From the NCBI GenBank assembly GCA_015488295.1, contig WFOC01000059.1, positions 1-37,141 on the forward strand: a stretch of 37,141 nucleotides of DNA. The letters run 5' to 3'. A model generated the notes under the pieces. That model was not told the DNA's origin, did no database searches, and worked only from the letters and a program-made list of their open reading frames with translations. Position 1 is the first letter of the stretch, and every line of letters starts with the position of its first letter. A program made the translations under genes and the position numbers. Source of the stretch: Gammaproteobacteria bacterium (lineage in GTDB: Bacteria > Pseudomonadota > Gammaproteobacteria > SZUA-229). Below, in pieces: positions 24,981 to 33,559 of the stretch.

Positions 24981-25544
24981 TTAAAAATAATTCACCCTAT
25001 ATGTTCGGTCATCCTGCTTGATAATATCGCCGTAATGCGTTTTGAACATGCCCTGTTTTTTATCCTTAAAATATAGTTTCAGGGTTTCGTTGATCACCTG
25101 AAAAGCAATCTGCTGCCAGGGAATTTCCTCTTCGCCAAGCAGCGCCACCTCCAGACTTTCTACGCCGGCGCTGGCCTGACCATCGACCAGATCACCCAGG
25201 TACATGGTGTAAACCTGGTTAATATGCGCAATGCTGAACACACTGAACAGGCGCATGTTCTCCACTTTGGCGTTGGCCTCTTCAGCGGTCTCACGCGCCG
25301 CCCCTTCCAGATTGGTTTCTTCGTTTTCCATAAAACCGGCGGGCAGGGTCCACAAGCCGTGACGCGGCTCAATAGCGCGCTTGCACAGCAGAATCCTGTC
25401 CTGCCACTGCGCAATACAGCCGGTGACTATTTTCGGGTTTTCATAATGGATGGTGTCGCAGCTGGTACACACATGGCGATAGCGATTGTCGCCATCAGGA
25501 ATAATGAAGCGAACTTTCTCGCCACAATTGGAACAAAAATTCAT
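24981..25544 (-). CDS. Nudix hydrolase with N-terminal zinc ribbon
   Basis: A 187-residue protein that likely hydrolyses a nucleoside diphosphate derivative. The zinc ribbon has C4, C7, C26 and C29, as in NADH pyrophosphatase-type proteins. The Nudix box starts at G70 (GFMENEETNLEGAARETAEE), with R84-E85 and E88-E89. It lacks the C-terminal SQPWPFPxS motif of true NudC, so NADH specificity is not supported. The ATG at 25544 directly opens the zinc ribbon; an upstream in-frame start at 25583 would overlap the DUF465 gene and add 13 residues. Confidence 0.88.
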   Translation of the reverse strand: MNFCSNCGEKVRFIIPDGDNRYRHVCTSCDTIHYENPKIVTGCIAQWQDRILLCKRAIEPRHGLWTLPAGFMENEETNLEGAARETAEEANAKVENMRLFSVFSIAHINQVYTMYLGDLVDGQASAGVESLEVALLGEEEIPWQQIAFQVINETLKLYFKDKKQGMFKTHYGDIIKQDDRTYRVNYF

Positions 25545-25575
25545 AGTTACTACCGCTGCACGTGTCGTTGATGAC

Positions 25576-25794
25576 TTATGCAAGAATGTCCGGGATCAGG
25601 GTATCTTCCAGTTTTTTAATGGTGTCCTTGAGCAGAAGCTTGCGTTTTTTGAAACGCTTGAGTTGCAACTCTTCAACATCCGGGGTCAACAACAGGCGAT
25701 TGATTACATCGTCCAGATCACGGTGTTCCTGCTTTAATTTAAACAGCCGCTCTTCCAGTTTATGCCTCTCTTCCGGGCTTAATTGCTGACGCAT
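25576..25794 (-). CDS. DUF465 family small protein (YdcH-like)
   Basis: A 72-residue helical hairpin protein. The segment LFKLKQEHRDLDDVINRLL and the basic ELQLKRFKKRKLLLKDTIKK are characteristic of DUF465, which forms a coiled coil. Function unknown. It lies 31 bp upstream of the Nudix gene on the same strand, so the two are likely co-transcribed. Confidence 0.88.
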   Translation of the reverse strand: MRQQLSPEERHKLEERLFKLKQEHRDLDDVINRLLLTPDVEELQLKRFKKRKLLLKDTIKKLEDTLIPDILA

Positions 25795-25897
25795 AGTTTA
25801 CCGTTCTGTTTTTGATTTGGGACACATTTCAAGCTTGCAATCACCGAAAAACGGCCTCGCTTAGAACTGCCATCATGATACTACCTGATAAAAAAGC

Positions 25898-25925
25898 TTG
25901 CATTTCTTTTTTACATTACTATAAT
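25898..25925 (+). promoter_or_regulatory. arsR promoter, apparently giving a leaderless transcript
   Basis: TTGCAT (25898-25903) and a perfect TATAAT (25920-25925) are 16 bases apart. The arsR ATG (25933) is only 8 bases after the -10, so the start of transcription falls at or one base before the ATG. No RBS exists between them. ATTCG (25924-25928) and CGAAAT (25937-25942) lie around the start and might be an operator, but the match is weak. Confidence 0.6.
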
Positions 25926-25932
25926 TCGAAAG

Positions 25933-26271
25933 ATGTCGAAATATAAAACTATCGAGCCAGTTCAACTGGTCGAAATTTTTAAAGCCCTGGCCAACGAACA
26001 CCGCCTGAAAATCTACAACATCCTGACCACCTGCTGCGCACCCGGCAGCAGCTGCGCCAGCGATGAGGTTTTCAGCTGCTGCGTCGGTGACCTTGATGCC
26101 CAGCTCGATATCGCTGCATCGACATTATCGCACCACCTGAAAGAACTTCATCGCGCCGGCCTGATCGACATGAAGCGTGATGGCAAGCAGGTCTTTTGCT
26201 CGGTCAACACCGAAGCAATGCAACAATTACAGAATATTTTTTCCAGCCAGTTAACCGGAGCAAAATCATGA
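25933..26271 (+). CDS. arsR: ArsR-family metalloregulator with cysteine cluster
   Basis: A 112-residue SmtB/ArsR repressor. The winged helix (LDIAASTLSHHLKELHRAGLI) is typical. Five cysteines lie before the recognition helix: C34, C35, C41, C49 and C50, in TTCCAPGSSC and FSCCVGDLD. They replace the canonical CVCDL motif, so As(III) or a similar thiophilic metal would be sensed by a different set of thiols. The stop overlaps the arsM start (ATGA), so regulator and enzyme are translationally coupled. The symbol is given for family and context; the exact ligand is inferred. Confidence 0.88.
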   Translation: MSKYKTIEPVQLVEIFKALANEHRLKIYNILTTCCAPGSSCASDEVFSCCVGDLDAQLDIAASTLSHHLKELHRAGLIDMKRDGKQVFCSVNTEAMQQLQNIFSSQLTGAKS

Positions 26272-27140
26272 ACCAGAGCATCAACGAAACCACCGCCAAT
26301 CAGGCCGACGAACAAAAACGCGCAGATGAAATTCGCCAGAATGTCCGCGACAGTTACGCCCAGGTTGCCGAGGCCAGCAACGAGGGCGACTGCTGCGGTA
26401 CCAGCGTCAGCTGCTGCGGTGTCTCCGACGATGCCGCCATCAACACCCTGGTCTCAACCCGCCTGGGTTACAGCAAGGATGATCTCGACGCGGTACCCGA
26501 AGGTGCCGACATGGGACTGGGCTGTGGCAACCCGCGCGCTATCGCCAGCATCCAGCCCGGTGAAACGGTTCTTGATCTTGGCAGCGGCGGCGGTTTCGAC
26601 TGCTTTCTGGCCGCAGCGGAAACCGGCGAATCCGGTCATGTCATCGGCATCGACATGACCCCGACCATGATCTCCAAGGCGCGCGACAATGCCGCCAAAG
26701 GCAAATACCACCAGGTCGAATTTCGTCTTGGCGAAATCGAACACATGCCGGTGGCCAACGACACCGTCGATGTCATCATTTCCAACTGCGTTATCAACCT
26801 GTCACCGGACAAAAAACAGGTGTTCAGCGAAGCATTCCGCGTGCTCAAACCCGGCGGCCGACTGGCGATCTCCGATGTGGTCGCCAGCACCGAATTACCT
26901 GAAGAAATGAAACAGGATCCAGCTTTATACGCTGGCTGTATGGCAGGTGCATCGCTGATCTCAGATTTACAAAAAATTCTCGAAGACTGTGGTTTTGAGA
27001 AAATAAACATCGCACCAAAAGACGAATCAAAAGACTTCATCAAAGACTGGGCTCCCGGACACGGCGTGGAGGATTATGTCTTATCAGCCACGATAGAAGC
27101 AGTGAAACCCGGTGGCTGCAGCTCTGGTAGTTGTTGCTAA
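26268..27140 (+). CDS. arsM: arsenite S-adenosylmethionine methyltransferase
   Basis: ArsM methylates As(III) in the cytoplasm to methylated and volatile products. The 290 residues show the SAM motif VLDLGSGGGF (101-110), NCVINL with C174, C86 in GLGCGNP and C224 in AGCMAG; these are the cysteines expected to bind arsenic. Extra pairs C42-C43 and C49-C50 lie at the N-terminus, and a CSSGSCC tail ends the protein, both common in bacterial ArsM. The ATG at 26268 overlaps the arsR stop. No arsB/acr3 efflux or arsC gene is present here, so this is a minimal two-gene methylation unit. Confidence 0.92.
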   Translation: MNQSINETTANQADEQKRADEIRQNVRDSYAQVAEASNEGDCCGTSVSCCGVSDDAAINTLVSTRLGYSKDDLDAVPEGADMGLGCGNPRAIASIQPGETVLDLGSGGGFDCFLAAAETGESGHVIGIDMTPTMISKARDNAAKGKYHQVEFRLGEIEHMPVANDTVDVIISNCVINLSPDKKQVFSEAFRVLKPGGRLAISDVVASTELPEEMKQDPALYAGCMAGASLISDLQKILEDCGFEKINIAPKDESKDFIKDWAPGHGVEDYVLSATIEAVKPGGCSSGSCC

Positions 27141-27179
27141 CTTTACACCAGCAATATCAAACCTGCGTTTCTGCTTATG

Positions 27180-27305
27180 AGTCAAAGGCGAAGTTGGCAG
27201 TAAAAGCAAAATCTATGCTTATGCTGCAATTACGGGGCTTTCAGGTTCTTTAGTTTTTAACTGATAACTGCCGACTGCAAACTGCCAACTTCCCCTCCTG
27301 GCAGA
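27180..27305. repeat. dispersed intergenic repeat, copy 3 of 3
   Basis: The left end has AGTCAAAGGCGAAGTTGGCA (27181-27200) and the right end ACTGCCAACTTC (27282-27293), followed by CCCTCCTGGCAG. The sequence GAGTCAAAGGC before the left arm also occurs, reversed, after the right arm of copy 1, so the repeat unit reaches beyond the short terminal arms. It separates arsM from the convergent sensor kinase gene. Confidence 0.7.
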
Positions 27306-27321
27306 AAGTCGACATTGTTTG

Positions 27322-29946
27322 TCAGCATTTGCTTTCGAGTGTTTTCCGAATGCGCTGTGCCAGTTCCATCTGGCTGTATGGTTTGCTGATAAGGTTTGCA
27401 TTGAACCGTGCCTGGCCGTTGTGCGCGGTCGCCATTTCGGTGTAACCCGAGGTAAGTAATATATTGAGTCCGGGGTACTTCTTGCTGGCTTTTTCTGCCA
27501 GCTCATAGCCATTCATGCCGGGCATGACAACATCACTGAACATCATGTCTATATCTTCATGCTGCGCCAGAATTTCCAGTGCCTGCTTGCCGTTGCTGGC
27601 ACACAGTGTTGTGTAACCCAGAGACTGCAACGACTCTTCCACCAGTGTGAGCAGAGCTGTTTCATCGTCAACGATGAGTATTTTTTCATTGCCCGTTGGT
27701 AATGGCTGTTGATCGGTGCTGGCAGATTTGCTCAGTATTTCAGCGTCACTGGCGCGTGGCAGATAAAGCCTGAAGGTGGTTCCTATGCCTGGCTCTGAAT
27801 ACACCTTGATGGTGCCGGCAGAGCGTTTTACAAAACCAAAAACCATGGCCAGACCAAGGCCGGTGCCCTTGCCGTGTTCCTTTGTAGTAAAAAACGGGTT
27901 GAAGATTTTTTCCTGGCATTCTTGCGGTATGCCCTCGCCATTATCACTGATTGCCAGCTCGATATAATCGCCAACATTTAATTCCGGGTTGAGTGAGCAA
28001 TATTCTTTATCCAGAAAAGTGTTGCGTGTTTCGATGATCAGTTTGCCTTTGCCGGCCAGGGCATCACGTGCGTTAAGAATCAGGTTGAGTAGTGCATCTT
28101 CAAAATCACCAGGATCAATTTTTGTTAGCCATAGATTTTTGGCAAGTTTGTGTTCTACTTTTATCTGCGGTGTCAGTGATTGTGATACCAGGTCACGCAT
28201 GCTTTCAATGGTTAGATTGATGTTTGTGACTTCAATGTCGCCGGCATCATTGCTGGAAAAACTGAGTAGCTGCCGTGTCAGGTTGACAGCGCGTTGTGCA
28301 GAATGGTTGATGGCAAAAAGGCGTTTGCTGTTTTTTTCATCAGCCTTGATATCGCGTTCAAGTAAACTCAGGTTGCCCAGGATGATGCCCAGGATATTAT
28401 TGAAATCGTGTGCGATGCCGCCGGTAAGCTGGCCGATAGCATCCATCTTTTGTGAGCGCCGCAGAGCTTCTTCGGTTTTCTTCTGTTGTGTGATGTCAAT
28501 CAGGTAGCCACGCAGTGTGGTGGGTTTGCCATCTTCCATAATAACGCTGACTACATCGCGTATCCAGACGACGCTGTTATCAGCGGCAATCATGCGGTAT
28601 TCAAATGAATGCTCGTTTCCTTTTTCTGTTTCACTCCGGCAGTAGTTGATGGCATGCTCTCTGTCATCGGGGTGTATGTGTTTCGCCCAGAAATCAAAGT
28701 CAGTCCACTGCTTTGCCGGGTAGCCGGAAATCTGTTCTATTTGCGGGCTGACATAGGTGAATTTTTGTGAGGCAAGATCAATTTCCCAGGAAGCTGCCGC
28801 TGTGGTTTCAATTAAATTACGGTAGAGTTTTTCGCTTGCCTGCAAGGCTTCTTCAGCATGAATGCGTTCGGTAATGTCAGAGTGCGTGCCGATAAAGCGC
28901 AGGGGTTTTCCGTTGTCATCACGGGAAGTGATTTTACCGCGACAGCGTATCCACATATAAGAGCCGTCCTTGCATAAAAAACGAAATTCGGCTTCGAAGC
29001 GGTCGATTTCTCCAGCCAGATATTTTTCAATTTTTTCTATGACCTCGCTGGCGCTGTCCGGGTGTATGCGTTTTGTGCATTCTTCAAGTGCCTGCGGAAA
29101 TTCGCCTGGCTGGTAACCGGCCATGGTGTAGTAGCGGTCATCCAGGGTGAAAGTGCCTTGTTCAATATTCCAGTCCCATATGCCATCGTTGGCAACAGAT
29201 AACACCATATCGCGCCGTACATTATTAAGTTCCAGTTTATGGTTGGCCTGCTGTATTTTTTCCTGCATGGAGTTAAAGCCGCGAAACAGCATGCCGATCT
29301 CATCGTTTCGGTCTATCGGTAAGCGTCTGGAGTAATCCTGTGTTTTGCCGATGTATTCCAGAGCCTCGGCCAGCTGCAAAAGCGGACGAGAAAAATAGTG
29401 CTGGATGAGATAAAGCAGCAGCAATACTGTGACCAGCAACGCTGAAGCAATGATGATTCCCTGATTGATATAACTCTGCAGTGCTTCCTCCATTCTGTGT
29501 GTCGAAAGCTGCATGTACATGTCACCATAATGCATGCCCTGATACATGATGGGTTCATACATCAACAAGCGGTCATCGCTGAATACATGATGAGGGCTGT
29601 TTACGCCTGTCTGTGGCGGGATAAATTTAATCCCCGGTTTTTGATAACTGTAGAGTGCCTGATGCTGTTTGTTGTAAACAATGATGGCCTGTATCATCTC
29701 CCGGTTGCGTAGCCGGGCGGTAACATCCGCTGCGATATCGACCGTGCCGAAGGCGATAATCTTGACAAAATCCTGGCTCAGTAATTGTGAATAAGAGCGG
29801 GCTTCCCTGACCAGTTCTGAGTGCAGGTGGTTCAGGTTGCGGTTGATGTCAACGTAAAAGCCGATGGCCGTGATGATGCTTATGGTCGCAATGACCATTA
29901 AAATAAGTTTTGTTCGTATTGATAGAAACTTGTTTTTTAGTTTCAT
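27322..29946 (-). CDS. hybrid sensor histidine kinase with HAMP, PAS and receiver domains
   Basis: An 874-residue membrane sensor kinase. In order: N-terminal helix (about 12-30), periplasmic sensor (about 31-160), second helix (about 161-185), HAMP (about 186-240), two PAS domains with PAC motifs (about 245-370 and 375-495), HisKA with H513 in GGIAHDFNNI, HATPase (about 610-730, with NLILNARDAL and GTGLGLAMVFGF), and a C-terminal receiver with phospho-acceptor D805 in FSDVVMPGMNG. No separate DNA-binding response regulator is nearby, so the output partner is unknown. It starts 18 bp after the rhodanese stop, and the two are probably co-transcribed. Confidence 0.92.
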   Translation of the reverse strand: MKLKNKFLSIRTKLILMVIATISIITAIGFYVDINRNLNHLHSELVREARSYSQLLSQDFVKIIAFGTVDIAADVTARLRNREMIQAIIVYNKQHQALYSYQKPGIKFIPPQTGVNSPHHVFSDDRLLMYEPIMYQGMHYGDMYMQLSTHRMEEALQSYINQGIIIASALLVTVLLLLYLIQHYFSRPLLQLAEALEYIGKTQDYSRRLPIDRNDEIGMLFRGFNSMQEKIQQANHKLELNNVRRDMVLSVANDGIWDWNIEQGTFTLDDRYYTMAGYQPGEFPQALEECTKRIHPDSASEVIEKIEKYLAGEIDRFEAEFRFLCKDGSYMWIRCRGKITSRDDNGKPLRFIGTHSDITERIHAEEALQASEKLYRNLIETTAAASWEIDLASQKFTYVSPQIEQISGYPAKQWTDFDFWAKHIHPDDREHAINYCRSETEKGNEHSFEYRMIAADNSVVWIRDVVSVIMEDGKPTTLRGYLIDITQQKKTEEALRRSQKMDAIGQLTGGIAHDFNNILGIILGNLSLLERDIKADEKNSKRLFAINHSAQRAVNLTRQLLSFSSNDAGDIEVTNINLTIESMRDLVSQSLTPQIKVEHKLAKNLWLTKIDPGDFEDALLNLILNARDALAGKGKLIIETRNTFLDKEYCSLNPELNVGDYIELAISDNGEGIPQECQEKIFNPFFTTKEHGKGTGLGLAMVFGFVKRSAGTIKVYSEPGIGTTFRLYLPRASDAEILSKSASTDQQPLPTGNEKILIVDDETALLTLVEESLQSLGYTTLCASNGKQALEILAQHEDIDMMFSDVVMPGMNGYELAEKASKKYPGLNILLTSGYTEMATAHNGQARFNANLISKPYSQMELAQRIRKTLESKC

Positions 29947-29964
29947 GGTATCGGTGGCTTTGTT

Positions 29965-30879
29965 TTATTTTTTCTGTGGGGATGTTTGGGGTTGTTCAAT
30001 CGGTAATGCCGGATCATTGCCCCATTCATACCATGAGCCATCATAGTGGGCCGCATCGTAACCAAGCTGTCGCAGCAGTGCATAGGTAAAGGATGATTGC
30101 TTGCCCTTGTTGCAATAGGTATAAACTTTTTTCTCAGTCTGGATGTTGCCGTAGATTTTTTTGAGTTCATCCATGGGTTTTAATACTCTGACACCGTCGA
30201 TGAAATCAAAGTTTTCATCAAACGGAATGCTGCTGGCTCCGGGAATATGTCCGAAGCGGGAAGAGCTGGATTGCTTGCCAATAAATTCATCATGCGTGCG
30301 CGCATCGATAATCAGCTTGTTATCATCTTCGATAGCCAGGCGCATGTCGAGGCGGGTGATGAGACGACCTGGCTCGATCATGGGGACATATTTTGAAGGT
30401 GAAACCCTGACTGGTTCGGTGCTGACCGGAAGGTTTTTATTTTTCCACAATGCCATGCCGCCATTAAGAAGTTTTACGTGGTCATGACCATAAACTTCGA
30501 ATACCCAGAACACGCGACCGGCATCCATATATTCGTTGTTGTCATAGATAACAATGGTTTGTTCATTGCGAATGCCAGCCTGCCGGAACAGTTGTTTGAT
30601 GTACTGCAGGTTTGCTACGCGGTCTGTGAGGTCAACCGGGTTATAGGTTTTTATTACCGGAATATTGACCGCGCCGGGAATGTGTCCATCCAGGTATTCG
30701 TCTTCGCTGCGTGCGTCAATAACAATGAGATTGCTGTCATGTAAATGCTGGTTTAGCCAGTTGACATCGACCAGAATCATGTCGTCCTGTGCATTTGCTA
30801 TCTGGCTTTTGAGTGCGATGAGTATCAGCGCGGTACATAGTATGTGGTGCTTTGTGAATCTGAAATAACCGGTGACCAT
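29965..30879 (-). CDS. exported two-domain rhodanese (sulfurtransferase)
   Basis: A 304-residue thiosulfate or 3-mercaptopyruvate sulfurtransferase with two rhodanese domains. The first (about 33-145) has VIDARSEDEYLDGHIPGAV and no active cysteine; the second (about 170-290) has LIIDARTHDEF and the active C256 in YTYCNKGKQS. The loop CNKGKQ differs from both the rhodanese CRKGVT and MST CGSGVT types, so the donor is uncertain. A signal-like N-terminus (about 8-30, ANAQ before cleavage) suggests periplasmic location. Lies just upstream of the sensor kinase on the same strand. Confidence 0.87.
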   Translation of the reverse strand: MVTGYFRFTKHHILCTALILIALKSQIANAQDDMILVDVNWLNQHLHDSNLIVIDARSEDEYLDGHIPGAVNIPVIKTYNPVDLTDRVANLQYIKQLFRQAGIRNEQTIVIYDNNEYMDAGRVFWVFEVYGHDHVKLLNGGMALWKNKNLPVSTEPVRVSPSKYVPMIEPGRLITRLDMRLAIEDDNKLIIDARTHDEFIGKQSSSSRFGHIPGASSIPFDENFDFIDGVRVLKPMDELKKIYGNIQTEKKVYTYCNKGKQSSFTYALLRQLGYDAAHYDGSWYEWGNDPALPIEQPQTSPQKK

Positions 30880-30997
30880 TTTTTCTCCTTTAACTCTAAT
30901 GCCATATTGAGTATAAGGCTATTAGAGCGACCTGTACACTGGAAAGCGGTTTCCTGATTATTGCACAGAATTGTTTCCCCGGTTGAACTGTTCCTGT

Positions 30998-31843
30998 TTA
31001 TGTTGGCGTTGCCAGACACTGTCCAAGTTTGATTTCGTTTTCAGCAATGATGCTGTCTGCAATCTGCATCTTGTTTGTTGCCAGCACGATGACGGTTGAA
31101 CCCAGATTAAAGCGGCCCATTTCTTCACCGCGTTTCAGCGTGATGTTTTTGTCGCTGTAGTCGAAACGTTTAATCTTTTTTGCTTCGCTGGTAATCAAAC
31201 CATGCCACACTGTTTCCATGGCGGAAACATTGATTGCACCAACCAGAATCATCGCCATCGGCCCCTGTTCGGTTTCAAAATAACACACGCAGCGTTCGTT
31301 GCGTGCAAACAGGCGTGGGATATGCGCGACCACAAACGTAGCAACGCTGAACAGGCGGCCGGGAATATACTGCATGTGTTTCAGTTTGCCGGTGGTTGGC
31401 ATGTGGATGCGGTGATAATCACGCGGCGATAGATACAGCGTGGCGAACTGGCCGTTGTTGAAAACCTGTTCCAGCTCTTTATCGCCGCCGACCAGTTCCA
31501 GCAGGCTGTAATCCTGTCCCTTGGCCTGAAAGATGCGGCCGTTTTTTATTGGCTGCGCCTGACTGACTGAACCATCGACCGGGCATAACCAGTTTTTTTC
31601 GTCTTTATCAAAAGGCCGGCACTCGGGTTTTAAGGCACGGGTAAAAAAAGCGTTGAGCGACTCGTAAGCGAACATGTCTTCTTCCACGGCTTCGTGCATC
31701 TTTACCGGGTTGAGATCGGTATAGGTTTTGATGATGAAATTTTTCATCGGTGTCCAGCGAATGCGGGCGGCTTTGAACATCAGCCAGCTAATAGCGTGGT
31801 GTGGCAGGATATAAAATATCCAGGCGAGTAACTTCTGTTTCAT
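30998..31843 (-). CDS. psd: phosphatidylserine decarboxylase proenzyme
   Basis: Psd makes phosphatidylethanolamine at the inner membrane. It self-cleaves at a conserved serine to form its pyruvoyl group: LGST with S249 lies in GRFNLGSTVIV. Other conserved points are the catalytic D in LCPVDGSVSQ and H in SPRDYHRIHMP. The 281 residues are normal for the gammaproteobacterial enzyme. It starts 15 bp after the PCuAC gene on the same strand. The next gene downstream, rhodanese, follows after 118 bp. Confidence 0.95.
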   Translation of the reverse strand: MKQKLLAWIFYILPHHAISWLMFKAARIRWTPMKNFIIKTYTDLNPVKMHEAVEEDMFAYESLNAFFTRALKPECRPFDKDEKNWLCPVDGSVSQAQPIKNGRIFQAKGQDYSLLELVGGDKELEQVFNNGQFATLYLSPRDYHRIHMPTTGKLKHMQYIPGRLFSVATFVVAHIPRLFARNERCVCYFETEQGPMAMILVGAINVSAMETVWHGLITSEAKKIKRFDYSDKNITLKRGEEMGRFNLGSTVIVLATNKMQIADSIIAENEIKLGQCLATPT

Positions 31844-31858
31844 ATTTTTGTACTGGTT

Positions 31859-32308
31859 TTAATACTGGTTTTTTTTGACCGGGACAGAAAATGTCCTGGA
31901 GGCATGGTTTGTTGTGTGCAGGGTAATGTCGACCGTGTCGCCGGCTTTCAATGGCCGCTTTGGATTAAACAGCATGAAATGTGCGCCACCGCGTTCCAGT
32001 CGCATACGACCATGCGCCGGAATAATCAGGGTTTCATAACTGACCATGCTCGCCATGCCGTTTTCGTGAATGGTTTCATGAAACTCGATTTTACTGTACG
32101 CATCGGATTCCGCTTTGTTGATGGTGATCTTCTCATCGCTGTCATTGTTAATTGTCAGGTAGGCCACCATCACCTTGCTCACTGGTGGCGCTTCTGCGAT
32201 CCATGCGTCTTCGATGCTGATGTTGGCTTCGTTTGCCTGAAGTGAACTGGTGAAACCGGCAAAACCGGCAAGCAGAAAAATGAAGCTGCAGAGGATATTT
32301 TTATTCAT
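31859..32308 (-). CDS. periplasmic copper chaperone PCu(A)C family protein
   Basis: A 149-residue exported protein that binds Cu(I) in the periplasm and hands it to cytochrome oxidase or other cuproproteins. The signal peptide is about 1-25 (SSLQA-NE). The copper motif H(M)X10MX21HXM is recognisable: H77 and M85 or M88 in FHETIHENGMASM, then H110 and M112 in GGAHFMLF. The ATG at 32308 is chosen because the signal peptide begins there; the frame extends upstream without a better start. Divergent from prmB. Confidence 0.9.
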   Translation of the reverse strand: MNKNILCSFIFLLAGFAGFTSSLQANEANISIEDAWIAEAPPVSKVMVAYLTINNDSDEKITINKAESDAYSKIEFHETIHENGMASMVSYETLIIPAHGRMRLERGGAHFMLFNPKRPLKAGDTVDITLHTTNHASRTFSVPVKKNQY

Positions 32309-32394
32309 GGTATCTTTTTTAAGGTGTTTCGTTGAGCGCAGTATAATGCTATCTCGAAAGGCATGGAAGCAGACTTTTTGTGTACAATACTGTG

Positions 32395-33327
32395 ATGATA
32401 AATAAACGCGAAATTGCAAACGATCTGGTGACGCTGCGCGATCTGATTCGCTGGGGAACCAGCCAGTTCAACGCCGCTGAGCTGAGTTTTGTGCAGGGCA
32501 TGCCGACGGCCATCGATGAAGCGGTTTATCTGTGTCTGAGCGCGCTGCATCTGCCGCCGGATTTCAGCGTGGAATATTTTGATTGCGTGCTGACCATGGA
32601 CGAGCGCCTGCACGTGCTCGATCTGTTTCAGCAGCGCGTCGAACTGCACAAACCGGCGGCCTACATTACCAATGAAGCCTGGTTCTGCGGGTTGAATTTT
32701 TATGTCGACGAACGCGTGCTGATCCCGCGCTCACCGATTGCCGAGATGATCCAGCAGCAGTTTTCTCTGTGGACCGCGCCGGAGCAGGTGAATAATATTC
32801 TCGATCTGTGTACCGGCAGCGGCTGCATCGCTATCGCCTGTGCTTACGCTTTTGAAGAGGCAACGGTCGATGCCAGTGATGTTTCGTCCGATGCGCTGGT
32901 GGTGGCCGAAATCAACCGGCAGAATCATGGCCTGGAAGACCGGCTGTATCTGATCGAATCTGACCTGTTTGAAGCGATACCTGAAAAACGTTACGACATC
33001 ATCGTCAGCAATCCGCCTTATGTGTCTACGCCGGAAATGGCGCAACTGCCCGCCGAGTTTGAATTTGAACCAGGTTCACTGGCACTGGCGGCAGGTGAGA
33101 CCGGCATGGATATCGTGCTGCCGATGCTGCGTCAGGCACGTGATTATCTGAGCGATGAAGGTATTCTGGTGGTCGAGGTCGGTTACTCGAAACCGCTGCT
33201 GGAAAAACTGCTGCCGGAGGTGCCGTTTTTCTGGGTGGAATTTGAATTCGGTGGCGATGGTGTGTTCGTGTTGACCGCAAAACAGCTGGAAACGTATCAG
33301 GCAGATTTTGAGCGTGTTAATATTTAA
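32395..33327 (+). CDS. prmB: ribosomal protein uL3 glutamine N5-methyltransferase
   Basis: PrmB methylates a glutamine of ribosomal protein L3. With the ATG at 32395 the protein has 310 residues, the usual length; an upstream GTG at 32380 would add five. The SAM motif is ILDLCTGSGCIAIA, and the glutamine-binding NPPY lies at 206-209, as in PrmC/HemK relatives. The N-terminal helical part (TLRDLIRWGTSQFNAAEL) distinguishes PrmB from PrmC. aroC follows 232 bp later on the same strand, a common gammaproteobacterial order. Confidence 0.94.
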   Translation: MINKREIANDLVTLRDLIRWGTSQFNAAELSFVQGMPTAIDEAVYLCLSALHLPPDFSVEYFDCVLTMDERLHVLDLFQQRVELHKPAAYITNEAWFCGLNFYVDERVLIPRSPIAEMIQQQFSLWTAPEQVNNILDLCTGSGCIAIACAYAFEEATVDASDVSSDALVVAEINRQNHGLEDRLYLIESDLFEAIPEKRYDIIVSNPPYVSTPEMAQLPAEFEFEPGSLALAAGETGMDIVLPMLRQARDYLSDEGILVVEVGYSKPLLEKLLPEVPFFWVEFEFGGDGVFVLTAKQLETYQADFERVNI

Positions 33328-33523
33328 GCACTACGCACGAAGCATCTTTTTCGCCATAGCGGCGTTGCCTACATGGATGTAGGTAAGGGGCGATAGCAGG
33401 AGCGAAAGCTTTAAAAATGCCTGAAAAATACGGGGTCACGTAGTGATAAACTTCGTGTAAGCTGCGTTTTTTCAGCCATTTTTGCCTTGCTACGACGAAA
33501 AATCTACATCGTGCGTAGCGCTT
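33326..33523. repeat. 198-bp MITE-like inverted-repeat element
   Basis: The ends AAGCACTACGCACGA (33326-33340) and TCGTGCGTAGCGCTT (33509-33523) are inverted repeats with one mismatch. Inner segments also pair, for example AAAAATGCCTGAAAAA against a TTTTTTCAGCCATTTTT segment, so the element can fold as one long stem. It begins inside the last codons or stop of prmB (TAA at 33325-33327) and ends 37 bp before the aroC ATG. Not coding. It differs from the element at 8.5 kb. Confidence 0.7.
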
Positions 33524-33559
33524 AGAATAGATACTTTTAAACAACATAGATAATTTAGT

